From Mucilaginibacter yixingensis (lineage in GTDB: Bacteria; Bacteroidota; Bacteroidia; Sphingobacteriales; Sphingobacteriaceae): a stretch of 64,000 bases of DNA. Below, one piece after another: positions 1 through 7,849 of this stretch (positions within the stretch are counted from its first letter, which is position 1; each line of letters begins with the position of its first letter). The translations under genes and the position numbers were made by a program. The stretch is taken from contig NZ_CP160205.1 in NCBI RefSeq assembly GCF_041080815.1, positions 3,100,001 to 3,164,000 on the forward strand. Direction: 5' to 3'. The notes under the pieces were generated by a model. It made no database searches. It saw only the letters and a list, made by a program, of their open reading frames with translations, and was not told the DNA's origin.

Positions 1-826
1 GGATGAAGCTGAAAGGGCGGGCAATGGTAAGGCCTTTAACATCTATCACCCGGCACTCGTTATTCTTCAATTCTTTTAGGATAGCGTGGATAGATATGAA
101 AGCCAGGCAATTACTATGCAACAGATAAGCCTTTATAGCTTCGGTACTGCCCAATTGCATTTCTATCTGCAGGTTTTGCAAGGTTAGTCCATGTGGTTTG
201 AGGGCATGGGTGATGGTTTCAAGCGTACCTGAGCCATGCTCACGGATCAGCAACGGGTAGTTTTGCAACTCCTCAGGTTTGATGGTATCTTTCTTAACCG
301 TCCGGTTGCTGGCGGCGCAGGTGAGCACCAACTCATCCTGCAAATACTCCTCATACCTGATTTGTGGATTACGCGAAATGCCCTCAATCAAACCCAGCTC
401 AATCTCTTTATTGATGAGGGCTTGCTCAATGTCCTCGGTATTACCGGTTACCAGTTGTACCTGTATGTCTTTAAATTTCTGATGAAACTGTGCTAATACC
501 GGCGGGATGATGTATTGAGCCACCGTGGTACTGGCACCAATACGCAGCTGTCCCTTATGCTGCTGGGTAAGCAAACTCATGCTGTATTCCAGCTCTCGAT
601 AGGTTTTAAGCAATTGCTCGGCATAAGGTAACATAGCCTCTCCTGCCGGCGTAAGGGTGATTTTTTTATTGCCGCTCCGCTCAAATAACGAGGCGCCATA
701 TTGCGCTTCCAGCTCACGGATGTGCTTGGTGACCGCCGGCTGTGTAATAAACAACTCTGCCGCCGCCCGGGTAAAGTTGAGGCGTTTGGCTACGGTGTAA
801 AATACTTTCAGGCGAAAATCGAGCAT
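1..826 (-). CDS. LysR-family transcriptional regulator (C-terminus cut by window edge)
   Basis: Read on the minus strand from an ATG at 824-826, the frame stays open to the window edge (about 275 residues). The first 60 residues form a LysR winged helix-turn-helix: MLDFRLKVFYTVAKRLNFT followed by RAAAELFITQPAVTKHIRELE. The rest is a periplasmic-binding-like effector domain (RIGASTTVAQYIIPPVL). LysR proteins bind upstream of target operons and respond to a small co-inducer; the ligand cannot be read from this sequence. Its target is often the divergent gene, here the DUF4142 lipoprotein at 1136, or genes left of the window. Only the last few residues appear to be missing compared with the usual 290-300. 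Confidence 0.9.
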   Translation of the reverse strand, partial: MLDFRLKVFYTVAKRLNFTRAAAELFITQPAVTKHIRELEAQYGASLFERSGNKKITLTPAGEAMLPYAEQLLKTYRELEYSMSLLTQQHKGQLRIGASTTVAQYIIPPVLAQFHQKFKDIQVQLVTGNTEDIEQALINKEIELGLIEGISRNPQIRYEEYLQDELVLTCAASNRTVKKDTIKPEELQNYPLLIREHGSGTLETITHALKPHGLTLQNLQIEMQLGSTEAIKAYLLHSNCLAFISIHAILKELKNNECRVIDVKGLTIARPFSFI

Positions 827-859
827 TAGGTAAAGGTAAGAAAGGATTAACAAGATTAT

Positions 860-896
860 GAACCAGGATTGAACGAATTTTTAGGATATACAGGAT
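860..896 (+). repeat. Degenerate copy of dispersed repeat (see 4135-4175)
   Basis: This stretch shares GAACCAGGATT, then ATTTTTAGGAT, then ACAGGAT, in the same order and spacing as the arms of the element at 4135-4294. The block between the first two motifs differs. It lies in the same orientation as the 4135-4175 arm and reads as a decayed single arm. Confidence 0.6.
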
Positions 897-1081
897 ATGT
901 TGTACGGCGCCTTTGCCGTTGCGACTGGAATGATGCCAGCACATGAGTTCATAAAGCCTGTGGCAGCGATGGCTATCTACATAAAAGCTCCTTTTTTATG
1001 ATGATTGTTTTTGGTAGATGCTTAATGTTGAGCAACAATCGGCTCAGATTATTCCTAAAATCACTAAAAACTTCGTTATGG

Positions 1082-1089
1082 TAATTTTG
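1082..1089 (+). promoter_or_regulatory. Candidate -7 promoter element for the DUF4142 gene
   Basis: TAATTTTG matches the Bacteroidota primary sigma factor -7 element TAnnTTTG and lies 47 bases ahead of the ATG at 1136. No good TTTG -33 element is seen 19 bases upstream, so support is only partial. Confidence 0.4.
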
Positions 1090-1135
1090 TTTAACCAATA
1101 ATAAATATCACTTATTTATAAACTTAAAAAATCAA

Positions 1136-1741
1136 ATGAAAAAGCTAAATGTGCTATTATTAACTGCGGCTACCGCATGGATGCTGCAGGGTTGCGGCGG
1201 CAATTCGCAAAAGGACAGCAAGGCAGTTGCCGACAGCGCCAACATGGCCAAAGACTCTGCCACTGTGGATACTTCAACCACAAAAGCTGCCAGCCCAGCC
1301 ATGACCGTTAGCGCCGACGATGCCAAATTTGCCACTATGGCTGCCAACGGCGGCATGACCGAAGTTGAACTAAGCAAACTGGCCGAAACCAAAGCCACCA
1401 ACGCGCAAATAAAAACATTTGCCGCCATGATGGTGAAAGATCATACCATGGCAGGTAACCAGCTAATGTCCCTAGCCAAATCCAAAAACATCACCCTGCC
1501 TGCCGGCATTGACAATGACTCGCAGAAAAAAGTGAGTGATTTGAACGGAAAATCGGGCGCCGATTTTGACAAGGCTTATGTAAATGCCATGCTTGACGAT
1601 CATAAAAAAGCTGTAGATGCATTTGAAGATGCCAGCAAAAACCTTAAAGATCCTGATTTGAAAGGCTTTGTAGATAAAACACTGCCTACCATTAAAATGC
1701 ACCTCAATCTTATCCAAAAAATTCATGATCAGATGAAGTAA
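1136..1741 (+). CDS. DUF4142 domain lipoprotein
   Basis: This 201-residue protein begins with a lipoprotein signal; the lipobox LQGC places the lipidated cysteine at residue 20, followed by a low-complexity linker rich in Ala, Ser and Asp. From about residue 62 it matches the DUF4142 four-helix fold (GGMTEVELSKLAETKATN, FAAMMVKDH, AMLDDHKKAVDAFEDASK), with the conserved KDH and DDH histidines. DUF4142 is a ferritin-like bundle common in envelope proteins of soil bacteria; its biochemical role is unknown. The acidic residue after the lipobox region does not settle inner or outer membrane sorting. It stands alone, divergent from LysR, and ends before a bidirectional terminator. Confidence 0.9.
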   Translation: MKKLNVLLLTAATAWMLQGCGGNSQKDSKAVADSANMAKDSATVDTSTTKAASPAMTVSADDAKFATMAANGGMTEVELSKLAETKATNAQIKTFAAMMVKDHTMAGNQLMSLAKSKNITLPAGIDNDSQKKVSDLNGKSGADFDKAYVNAMLDDHKKAVDAFEDASKNLKDPDLKGFVDKTLPTIKMHLNLIQKIHDQMK

Positions 1742-1786
1742 TCTTTCTGGAGATACAAGATATGAGATTTAACGTCGGCGATATAA

Positions 1787-1821
1787 TAAAAAAGAGTGGC
1801 CAGATCGGGCCGCTCTTTTTT
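1787..1821. terminator. Bidirectional rho-independent terminator
   Basis: The hairpin AAAAGAGTGGCC / GGCCGCTCTTTT is flanked by an A run on one side and a T run on the other. It serves both the DUF4142 gene and the convergent DUF3943 gene, whose stop codon is at 1823. Confidence 0.85.
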
Positions 1822-1822
1822 A

Positions 1823-3256
1823 TTACTGATTACTGATAGTATATCGTGCCGAGATCCGTAGAAATGGATACCGTTTATCTACATCCGGATAATTATTATA
1901 ATAACCTTTCAGCGAGAAGAAACCAGGCTCTGCGGCTACCGAAAGGATATTGCTGAAACTGTAGCGCACCTCACTGGTAACGGTATGCAGAAAATAGTGC
2001 GATTGATTGCCGTTAATGGTTACAATCCACGCGCCGGCATAGTTGATGCCACAATAAACTTTCTCTTTCCAGTTCAAGCCGCCGCCAAAATTCAATCCGG
2101 CACCGCTGCCATAGTCATAACTACGGCCGCGGTAATGGTAGCTATCTGGCACCGCAGCAAGTAAAATACCACCACCGCCCACATTTAAGTTAAGCAGCAA
2201 GCTTTTAGGCAGCTTTATTTCCGAAAAGATATTGATACGCACACTTTGCCCGCCGTAAGAAAAGGCATCGTTATGAAAGTAATCATAATTGGCAGAAAGC
2301 ACTGCAAGCTCGCGCACACGGTCATTCATCCGCAGTTTCCATCCGGCCAGCGAGCCGTATACGCTTACGTTGTTCAGCTTAGAACTATCGTCGCTGCCAA
2401 ACTCGGCGTTGATATACAGGTTGCTAAATGGAGTGCGGTAATTATCATACGGGGTACCATAAATCAGGCGCACCCTGCCGTACCAGCCAAACTTACCGTG
2501 CGTAATCACATTGCTATTATTGCCATCAAACCGGCGGATACCACCATCAAACCAGGCCACCACCTTTGATGAGTCATGATCTACCGGGTTACGGATACTT
2601 ACCCTACCCCAGCGGCCATCCATAATACGGGTAAGACCGTTCATGGGGTTAATCAGGAAACCGGCCACCTCGCTAATCTGCCGTTTGAAGCCTGTTTGCC
2701 TGTTATTTACAATTTTGTTAGACAGGCGGTAAGTCATTTCCCCCAGCACAATACCGCCAAATGTGGTATTAATCAGATCATTAGGTGCGGGGTTTTGATT
2801 TTCAGCGTAGCTTTCCCAAACATAACTTCCTAAAAATGCCGCAGGGGCCGACTGCCAAAAGCTATATCCATTGGTACGCATGGCGCTAAAAAACAGGCTG
2901 CCATGATACGGGTGACCGAATTGATTAGTCTGAAACTCGTCATTGTCCCATTCCCAACTGCTTGGTTTTAAATTATGAGCAATGGTTTTACCTGAAATAT
3001 AAGCGTAATCAGCCTTACGCACATAGCGATCCAGCGCCCAGGGCACGGTTTCGGCCAGTCCCCATTCAAAGGCAGCACGCCCGAAGTGTTTGGTTCGATC
3101 CCGCGTTTTTGGGTCGGTGGAGCCCCGGCTGACCGTATCGGCCATTATAACGTGGCCATCCAGCGGTGTTTGAGCTAAACCTGTGCACGGTTTCACCAAA
3201 ATCAGCACAGCAGGCAGCAAAAAAACAATTAATTGTTTGGGTTGAAAGGGGTTCAT
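1823..3256 (-). CDS. DUF3943 domain outer-membrane-associated protein
   Basis: This 477-residue protein has an N-terminal signal peptide ending near CTGLAQ (residue 29). The DUF3943 signature lies at about residues 100-190: EWDNDEFQTNQFGHPYHG, then FFSAMRTNGYSFWQS and ENQNPAPNDLINTTFGGIVL. The C-terminal half has alternating aromatic/polar strands (VRLIYGTPYDNYRTPF, YNNYPDVDKRYPFLRISARY) that look like a beta-barrel, ending in an aromatic-rich strand. The family is frequent in Bacteroidota and has no established function; an outer-membrane role is an inference. It is monocistronic as far as can be seen. The start at 3256 is an ATG. Confidence 0.85.
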   Translation of the reverse strand: MNPFQPKQLIVFLLPAVLILVKPCTGLAQTPLDGHVIMADTVSRGSTDPKTRDRTKHFGRAAFEWGLAETVPWALDRYVRKADYAYISGKTIAHNLKPSSWEWDNDEFQTNQFGHPYHGSLFFSAMRTNGYSFWQSAPAAFLGSYVWESYAENQNPAPNDLINTTFGGIVLGEMTYRLSNKIVNNRQTGFKRQISEVAGFLINPMNGLTRIMDGRWGRVSIRNPVDHDSSKVVAWFDGGIRRFDGNNSNVITHGKFGWYGRVRLIYGTPYDNYRTPFSNLYINAEFGSDDSSKLNNVSVYGSLAGWKLRMNDRVRELAVLSANYDYFHNDAFSYGGQSVRINIFSEIKLPKSLLLNLNVGGGGILLAAVPDSYHYRGRSYDYGSGAGLNFGGGLNWKEKVYCGINYAGAWIVTINGNQSHYFLHTVTSEVRYSFSNILSVAAEPGFFSLKGYYNNYPDVDKRYPFLRISARYTISNQ

Positions 3257-3352
3257 AACATAGCGTTAATAATAGCATAACTCAAGAAAAGGCTATTGTG
3301 TTTGCCGCTTAGCTGTTTAAACCCCTAATTGGGGTAATGATGACCGGTCTAT

Positions 3353-4114
3353 TTATGCTGATGGTGTCTTGATGCCGATGCCCTCTTTTTTTAGCCGTTC
3401 ATTAATGGTACGCGCAAAATCAACCGCGTGCTCGCCATCGCCATGCAGGCAAAGGGTATCTGCATTAAGGCTAATAGTTTTGCCACTGGTTGATATCACC
3501 TGCTGCTGTTTCACCATCAGCAATACTTGTTTAATAGAGTCGGCCTCGTTAGTAATCATGGCGTTGCTCTGCGTGCGCGGAGTGAGCGAGCCATCATCCT
3601 GATAAGTGCGGTCTGCAAAAACTTCTGATGCGGTTTTGATGCTGATCTTATGTGCTGCCTCCACCATCTGACTGCCAGCCAGGGCGTAAAGGATGAGCGA
3701 AGGATCAAAATCGTGTACGGCCTGTACAATGGCTTTAGCCAATGCCGCATCTTTAGCAGCCATATTATACAAGGCGCCGTGGGCCTTTACGTGGTTTAGT
3801 TTACCACCGGCAGCTTTTACAAAGGCATGTAGCGCACCAATCTGATACAAAGTGATCTGGTAAGCCTCGTTTGCAGATATCTTCATCTCCCGCCTACCAA
3901 ATCCCTGCAGATCAGGCAAACCCGGATGCGCGCCGATAGCTACATTCTTTTTGATAGCCATAGCCACAGTTTGCTGCATCACCGCCGGATCGCCAGCGTG
4001 ATAGCCGCAAGCAATATTGGCCGAGGTAATGTAGTTCATCAGGGTTTCGTCGTTCGGCATGGGGTAATTGCCAAAGGCCTCGCCCATATCGCAATTAAGA
4101 TCGATGGTTTGCAT
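3353..4114 (-). CDS. pxpA: 5-oxoprolinase subunit PxpA (LamB/YcsF family)
   Basis: This 253-residue protein has the family-defining N-terminus IDLNCDMGEAFGNYPMPNDE followed by TSANIACGYHAGDP, plus the central KAHGALYN motif and a C-terminal LCLHGDGEHAV. It matches PxpA in length. With PxpB and PxpC it forms the ATP-dependent prokaryotic 5-oxoprolinase that opens 5-oxoproline (pyroglutamate) to glutamate, a metabolite-repair reaction in the cytoplasm. It is the third gene of pxpB-pxpC-pxpA, separated from pxpC by a 160-nt inverted-repeat element (4135-4294), so its co-transcription has to pass through a long hairpin. Confidence 0.95.
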   Translation of the reverse strand: MQTIDLNCDMGEAFGNYPMPNDETLMNYITSANIACGYHAGDPAVMQQTVAMAIKKNVAIGAHPGLPDLQGFGRREMKISANEAYQITLYQIGALHAFVKAAGGKLNHVKAHGALYNMAAKDAALAKAIVQAVHDFDPSLILYALAGSQMVEAAHKISIKTASEVFADRTYQDDGSLTPRTQSNAMITNEADSIKQVLLMVKQQQVISTSGKTISLNADTLCLHGDGEHAVDFARTINERLKKEGIGIKTPSA

Positions 4115-4134
4115 TGAGCTAATTTATTAAAATA

Positions 4135-4294
4135 GTCTGAACCTGGATTTGTTGGATTTTTAGGATTAACAGGATTTTAACCACAAAGTGATTCAGGGAG
4201 AACACAGAGATATACTAATAAGAAAAACTCAGTATCCGCCGTGTTTAACTTGTATCCTGTTAATCCTAAAAATCCAACAAATCCTGGTTCAGAC
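4135..4294. repeat. Inverted-repeat element with 41-nt arms, between pxpA and pxpC
   Basis: Arm one is 4135-4175 and arm two 4254-4294. They are reverse complements at 40 of 41 positions (the single difference is CCTGG against CCAGG). The arms contain GGATTTGTTGGATTTTTAGG and AACAGGAT. The 78-nt centre includes CCACAAAGTGATTCAGGGAG. Arm two covers the last codons and the stop of pxpC. No transposase is present, so this is either a non-autonomous mobile element or a REP-type palindrome. A decayed arm is also present at 860-896. Confidence 0.85.
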
Positions 4295-5252
4295 GTCTCA
4301 ACTCCCTCTCCCGTTGCACCAATAACCGCTCTGCTTCTTGCCGGGTAATCTGCTGAAACCTGATCTCATCTCCCGGCTTCAGTTGCGCGCAAAGCGGCAG
4401 ATCAACCGCGGCCACCTGTGCTATGCGCGGATAGCCCCCTGTGGTCTGGCAATCGGCCATCAGCAAAATCATATCGTTGTTATTGGTTACCTGAATGGTG
4501 CCAGGCGTTACGGCTGTGGAGAGTAACTCTGTCTGAATTTTGCGTTTCACCTTTTCCCCTTCCAACCCAATGCCCATGCGGTTACTACGGCTGCCTACCC
4601 GATATGGCGCCGAGTAAAAGCTGGCTATTGCATCCGCATCAAACCAATCAGCTTCGGGGCCGGGCATTACGCGGATCAACTTTCTATCAGCAGGCAAAAA
4701 CAACGGTCGTGCAATACTCCATCTCGGGTAATTGATTTTCGCACCAGTTAAAGTATCACAGAATTTAACATTTGTTTCAGACTGATTACCAAAAGTTTGT
4801 AACACATCGCCTTTCCGAAAGGCTCGCCCTTCCAATCCGCCAAATCCGGCTGTGATGTAGGTGCTCTTGCTGCCTAATACTTCGGGCACATTCCAGCCAC
4901 CGGCAACAGCAAGGTAAGTGCGGCAGCCCGTTGGGTTATTAATCAGTTTTATTGTTTTCCCTTGCGGGATCAACAGCGGGCGGTCTGCAGGCAACATTTG
5001 TCCGTCCGATTGCAGTATGGCACCGTCTCCCGACCAGGCTATCAGCAAATCGGTTTGCGCCTTAAATATGGCATCGGCATAAGTAAACTCTATTACCGCA
5101 GCAGTCTGTTCATTCCCTAAAGCCAGGTTAGCTACCCTGGCCGAGAGCGTATCCATAGCGCCAGAAACCGGCACAGCATTGCCGCGTGATTGGGTTCGGC
5201 CCAGATCCTGTACGGTGCTTAGCATCCCCGGTTTTATGATCTCGATCTGCAT
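4266..5252 (-). CDS. pxpC: 5-oxoprolinase subunit PxpC (biotin-dependent carboxyltransferase family)
   Basis: This 328-residue protein carries the KipA/PxpC motifs GMLSTVQDLGRTQSRG near the N-terminus, AVAGGWNVPEVLGSKSTY, FGGLEGRAFRKGDVL, VGSRSNRMGIGLEG and DCQTTGGYPRIAQV. It is a subunit of the ATP-dependent 5-oxoprolinase. The ATG at 5250-5252 is preferred over an upstream in-frame TTG; it overlaps the pxpB stop as TGATG, which implies translational coupling. The last codons (RLNQDLLDF and the TAG stop) lie inside the right arm of the repeat at 4254-4294, so the native C-terminus was probably replaced by repeat-encoded residues. The catalytic core appears intact. Confidence 0.93.
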   Translation of the reverse strand: MQIEIIKPGMLSTVQDLGRTQSRGNAVPVSGAMDTLSARVANLALGNEQTAAVIEFTYADAIFKAQTDLLIAWSGDGAILQSDGQMLPADRPLLIPQGKTIKLINNPTGCRTYLAVAGGWNVPEVLGSKSTYITAGFGGLEGRAFRKGDVLQTFGNQSETNVKFCDTLTGAKINYPRWSIARPLFLPADRKLIRVMPGPEADWFDADAIASFYSAPYRVGSRSNRMGIGLEGEKVKRKIQTELLSTAVTPGTIQVTNNNDMILLMADCQTTGGYPRIAQVAAVDLPLCAQLKPGDEIRFQQITRQEAERLLVQRERELRRLNQDLLDF

Positions 5253-5968
5253 CAATCGGCCTTGCTTAATTGGTTAAAATCATCTTTGCTGATAGGGGCA
5301 AACTTTACTTTATCACCCGCCTGCAACAACGATGGCTGCGCTCTGCCGGCACCAAACATTTTTAAGGGGGTCCGACCGATTAACTGCCAGCCGCCCGGTG
5401 TCTCCAGCGGATAAACACCTGTTTGTTTACCGGCAATGCCGACACTCCCTGCAGGGATAACTGGTCGCGGCGTGGCCAGTCTCGGGGTTTCCAAACGTCC
5501 GTCCAATCCACCCAAATAGGCAAAACCCGGCACAAAGCCAATCATATAAACAATGTATTCGGGCCGAGTGTGGATGCTAATCACCTCTTCTACGCTTAAC
5601 TGATGAAAGGTGGCCAATGCTTCCAGATCGGGACCAAAATCATCGCCGTAAAAAACCGGGATAGTGATAATATTGGCTGGCTTAACCGCAACGGCAGGCT
5701 TTACCGCTAAGGCCATTAAATAATTGCTCACTTTCTCAAAAGCATCGGCGCCCGGCAAGTCAGACAGTAATACCTGCAAAGCATCATAAAACACCGTAAG
5801 CGTAGTGTAGGCTGCCACCGCATCCGTGTAGCCTGCAAAAGGATTTTGTTGGAGCGTGCGGTGATACGCGCTGATCTGTTTTAAAATATCCTCGCTCACC
5901 TCGTCCCCAAAACTCAGGACTACCGATTGTTCGCTGAGTGGATAGATATTTAAGGGGCGCGCTTGCAT
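5252..5968 (-). CDS. pxpB: 5-oxoprolinase subunit PxpB
   Basis: This 238-residue protein shows the KipI/PxpB signature: IPVFYGDDFGPDLEALA in the centre, then HTRPEYIVYMIGFVPGFAYL, GGLDGRLETPRLATPRP and GSVGIAGKQTGVYPLETPG. It is the first gene of the pxpBCA operon and pairs with PxpC in 5-oxoprolinase. In some bacteria the related KipI protein also inhibits a histidine kinase, but the three-gene context here favours the metabolic role. Its stop overlaps the pxpC start by one base. Confidence 0.93.
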   Translation of the reverse strand: MQARPLNIYPLSEQSVVLSFGDEVSEDILKQISAYHRTLQQNPFAGYTDAVAAYTTLTVFYDALQVLLSDLPGADAFEKVSNYLMALAVKPAVAVKPANIITIPVFYGDDFGPDLEALATFHQLSVEEVISIHTRPEYIVYMIGFVPGFAYLGGLDGRLETPRLATPRPVIPAGSVGIAGKQTGVYPLETPGGWQLIGRTPLKMFGAGRAQPSLLQAGDKVKFAPISKDDFNQLSKAD

Positions 5969-6091
5969 GCGGTCAATTTAGGATAAACAGGCGGCGCCTG
6001 CAAGTATGGGTTCTGGTACAGGTTAAAATTAAGATCATCATTAAACCAAATTACAGATTCTGTATCTTAATAATTCCTTCAACACTCTGAC

Positions 6092-7153
6092 ATGAAAAAG
6101 CACATTATCACAATTTTAGCTTTAACATTCTCTATTGCTGCACAGGCCCAAAACTTCCAGCCTGTTGATCGGTGGCTTGATGATAACGCCGCCAAAATGG
6201 GTGGCCGTGTGATGCTGATGGTTTATAAAGATGGGCAAATTGTCTACTCGCGCTCGGCTAATAACATGACCATGGCACAAAAAATGGCCGGACGCATGAT
6301 GGCCCGCCGCATGGGCCAAACGCCAAGCTTTGACGACTATACCGCATCAACGCGCCAGCCAATGGCCAGCTGCAGTAAATGGTTCAGCGCTGCGCTGGTG
6401 ATGACGTTTATTGACGAGGGCAAACTAAAACTCACCGATACCGTGGGCAAATACTTGCCAATGCTATCGCAACATGGCAAGGGCAGGATCACTATCGGCC
6501 AATGCCTCTCGCACCTAACAGGCATTAAAGCGCCAGAACTAAGAGAAAGCATGGCCGATATGCGCAACGCCCGCAGTATGGACGATGCCATTAACCAAAT
6601 TGCCCAGCAACCTATAGAAGGCGCACCCGGCACGGTTTTCCACTATAGTAATGATGGCCTGCAGATAGCCGGTGCTGTGATAGAAAAAATAAGCGGTAAG
6701 AGCTTTGAGACCCTTTTTACTGAGCGCATTGCCCATCCACTGGAAATGAAGGACACCGATTTTGGAAAAGGCCCCGTAGCCTTGCCCGCTGGCGGAGCCG
6801 GTAGTACGCCCAATGACTATATGAATTTTCTGGAAATGATACTGAACAAAGGGACTTTTAAAGGCAAACGCATCCTGAGTGAGAAAAGCATTGCCGAGAT
6901 GCAGATTAACCGGCTTTCCCCATCTGTAAAAATAGGCTACTCGCCGGTTGAAGCGGGCAACTTTGGCTATGGTTATGGCGAATGGGTGATGGAAGGCGGG
7001 GCAGTTACCAGTCCGGGGTTGTTCGGCAGTTTTCCGTTGGTAGATAACCAGCGGCATTATGCAGGGTTCCTGATGTGTGTTTATATTAAAAACGATGGCC
7101 GCAACGAGCGGTACAAACAATTGAAAAGCTTGCTGGATACCGCAATGAAATAA
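6092..7153 (+). CDS. Secreted serine hydrolase, class C beta-lactamase fold
   Basis: This 353-residue protein starts with a signal peptide (cleavage near AAQAQ, residue 20). The active-site serine motif SxxK is SCSK at residues 93-96 (PMASCSKWFSAAL), and the second motif YxN is YSN in FHYSNDGLQIAG. The third motif, usually HxG or KTG, is represented by the SPGLFGSFPLVD region near residue 310, as in many non-lactamase members. Such enzymes are peptidases or esterases of the cell envelope; the substrate cannot be told from sequence. A methionine-rich stretch (MTMAQKMAGRMMARRMG) near residue 60 is unusual. It lies 40 bp ahead of a Crp-type regulator on the same strand. Confidence 0.88.
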   Translation: MKKHIITILALTFSIAAQAQNFQPVDRWLDDNAAKMGGRVMLMVYKDGQIVYSRSANNMTMAQKMAGRMMARRMGQTPSFDDYTASTRQPMASCSKWFSAALVMTFIDEGKLKLTDTVGKYLPMLSQHGKGRITIGQCLSHLTGIKAPELRESMADMRNARSMDDAINQIAQQPIEGAPGTVFHYSNDGLQIAGAVIEKISGKSFETLFTERIAHPLEMKDTDFGKGPVALPAGGAGSTPNDYMNFLEMILNKGTFKGKRILSEKSIAEMQINRLSPSVKIGYSPVEAGNFGYGYGEWVMEGGAVTSPGLFGSFPLVDNQRHYAGFLMCVYIKNDGRNERYKQLKSLLDTAMK

Positions 7154-7180
7154 CCCGATACAAAAAATACCGTAACCGCT

Positions 7181-7188
7181 TAACTTTG
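7181..7188 (+). promoter_or_regulatory. Candidate -7 element for the Crp-type gene
   Basis: TAACTTTG matches TAnnTTTG. Transcription would begin about 7 bases downstream, at or next to the GTG at 7194, giving a leaderless or almost leaderless mRNA. No clear -33 element is seen, so confidence is modest. Confidence 0.4.
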
Positions 7189-7193
7189 CCATT

Positions 7194-7766
7194 GTGGAAA
7201 CCGCATTAATTACCAGTTTGCAAGCGCTCAAGGCACTACCTGAGGCCGATAAAGCTTTGATAATTGGAGCTTTCAGACCGATGAACTTTAAGGAAGGCGA
7301 GTTTCTTTTTGAAGGTGGTAAGATTTGCCGCGAAATGTATTTCATCCGCAAGGGCGTATTGCGATTGGTATCGTTTGATGAAAAAGGCAACGATATAACC
7401 TATTTCTTTCTGAAAGAAAATCAATTCTGTACCAATCTGGATAGTTTTTTAAACGAACGGCCGGCAGCAAATGGCATCCAGGCTGCTTGTGATGCCGAAG
7501 TGATGGCCATCACCCGCGCACAATTGTTTGAGCTTTACGCCCAACTCCCCTATCTCAAAAGCATTATTGAAAGCTTGCAGCAACAACAATTGCTGCAAAA
7601 AATAGAGTTGCAAAATGCCTATCATCATAAAGACGCCGCCGCGCGTTACCAGCTTTTTACTCAACTACAACCTGAAGTGGCCCGACAAGTGAAGCTACAG
7701 GATGTAGCCTCCTACCTGGGCATCGCACCGCAATCGCTCAGCCGGTTGCGCAAACAGGTGCAATAA
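7194..7766 (+). CDS. Crp/Fnr-family transcriptional regulator
   Basis: This 190-residue protein has an N-terminal cyclic-nucleotide-binding-like beta-roll (residues about 15-120: FKEGEFLFEGGKICREMYFI, RKGVLRLVSFDEKGNDITYF) and a short C-terminal DNA-binding helix-turn-helix (LQDVASYLGIAPQSLSRLRK). The start is GTG at 7194: the first ATG (7279) would remove the beginning of the beta-roll. The canonical cAMP phosphate-binding residues are not evident, which is usual for Bacteroidota members of this family. Its target is unknown; the flanking SDR at 7850 is a plausible one, since small Crp-like regulators often sit beside the oxidoreductase they control. Confidence 0.87.
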   Translation: METALITSLQALKALPEADKALIIGAFRPMNFKEGEFLFEGGKICREMYFIRKGVLRLVSFDEKGNDITYFFLKENQFCTNLDSFLNERPAANGIQAACDAEVMAITRAQLFELYAQLPYLKSIIESLQQQQLLQKIELQNAYHHKDAAARYQLFTQLQPEVARQVKLQDVASYLGIAPQSLSRLRKQVQ

Positions 7767-7849
7767 TCATTTCCCGTTTTTAACATATGTGAAGTGCCAT
7801 GCGCTTTGGCTTGCCCAACTTTGTATTGTTAATAACAACAATATAAATA

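Larger units (their letters stand above)
827..1135. other. 309-bp intergenic region between divergent LysR and DUF4142 genes
   Basis: No convincing gene is seen. It holds a decayed copy of the dispersed repeat found at 4135-4294 (here 860-896) and a -7-like promoter element at 1082-1089. An open frame on the minus strand at 714-944 overlaps the LysR start and has no protein-like character. Confidence 0.6.

Noticed and set aside
236..496. Plus-strand 86-codon frame inside the LysR gene
   Set aside because: It is antisense to a well-supported regulator and lacks any protein-family motif.
4135..4294. Complete insertion sequence
   Set aside because: The element is only 160 nt and has no transposase gene; it is reported as an inverted-repeat element.
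6539..7390. Minus-strand 283-codon frame over the serine hydrolase and Crp genes
   Set aside because: It is antisense to two genes with clear family motifs; the length is due to codon bias.
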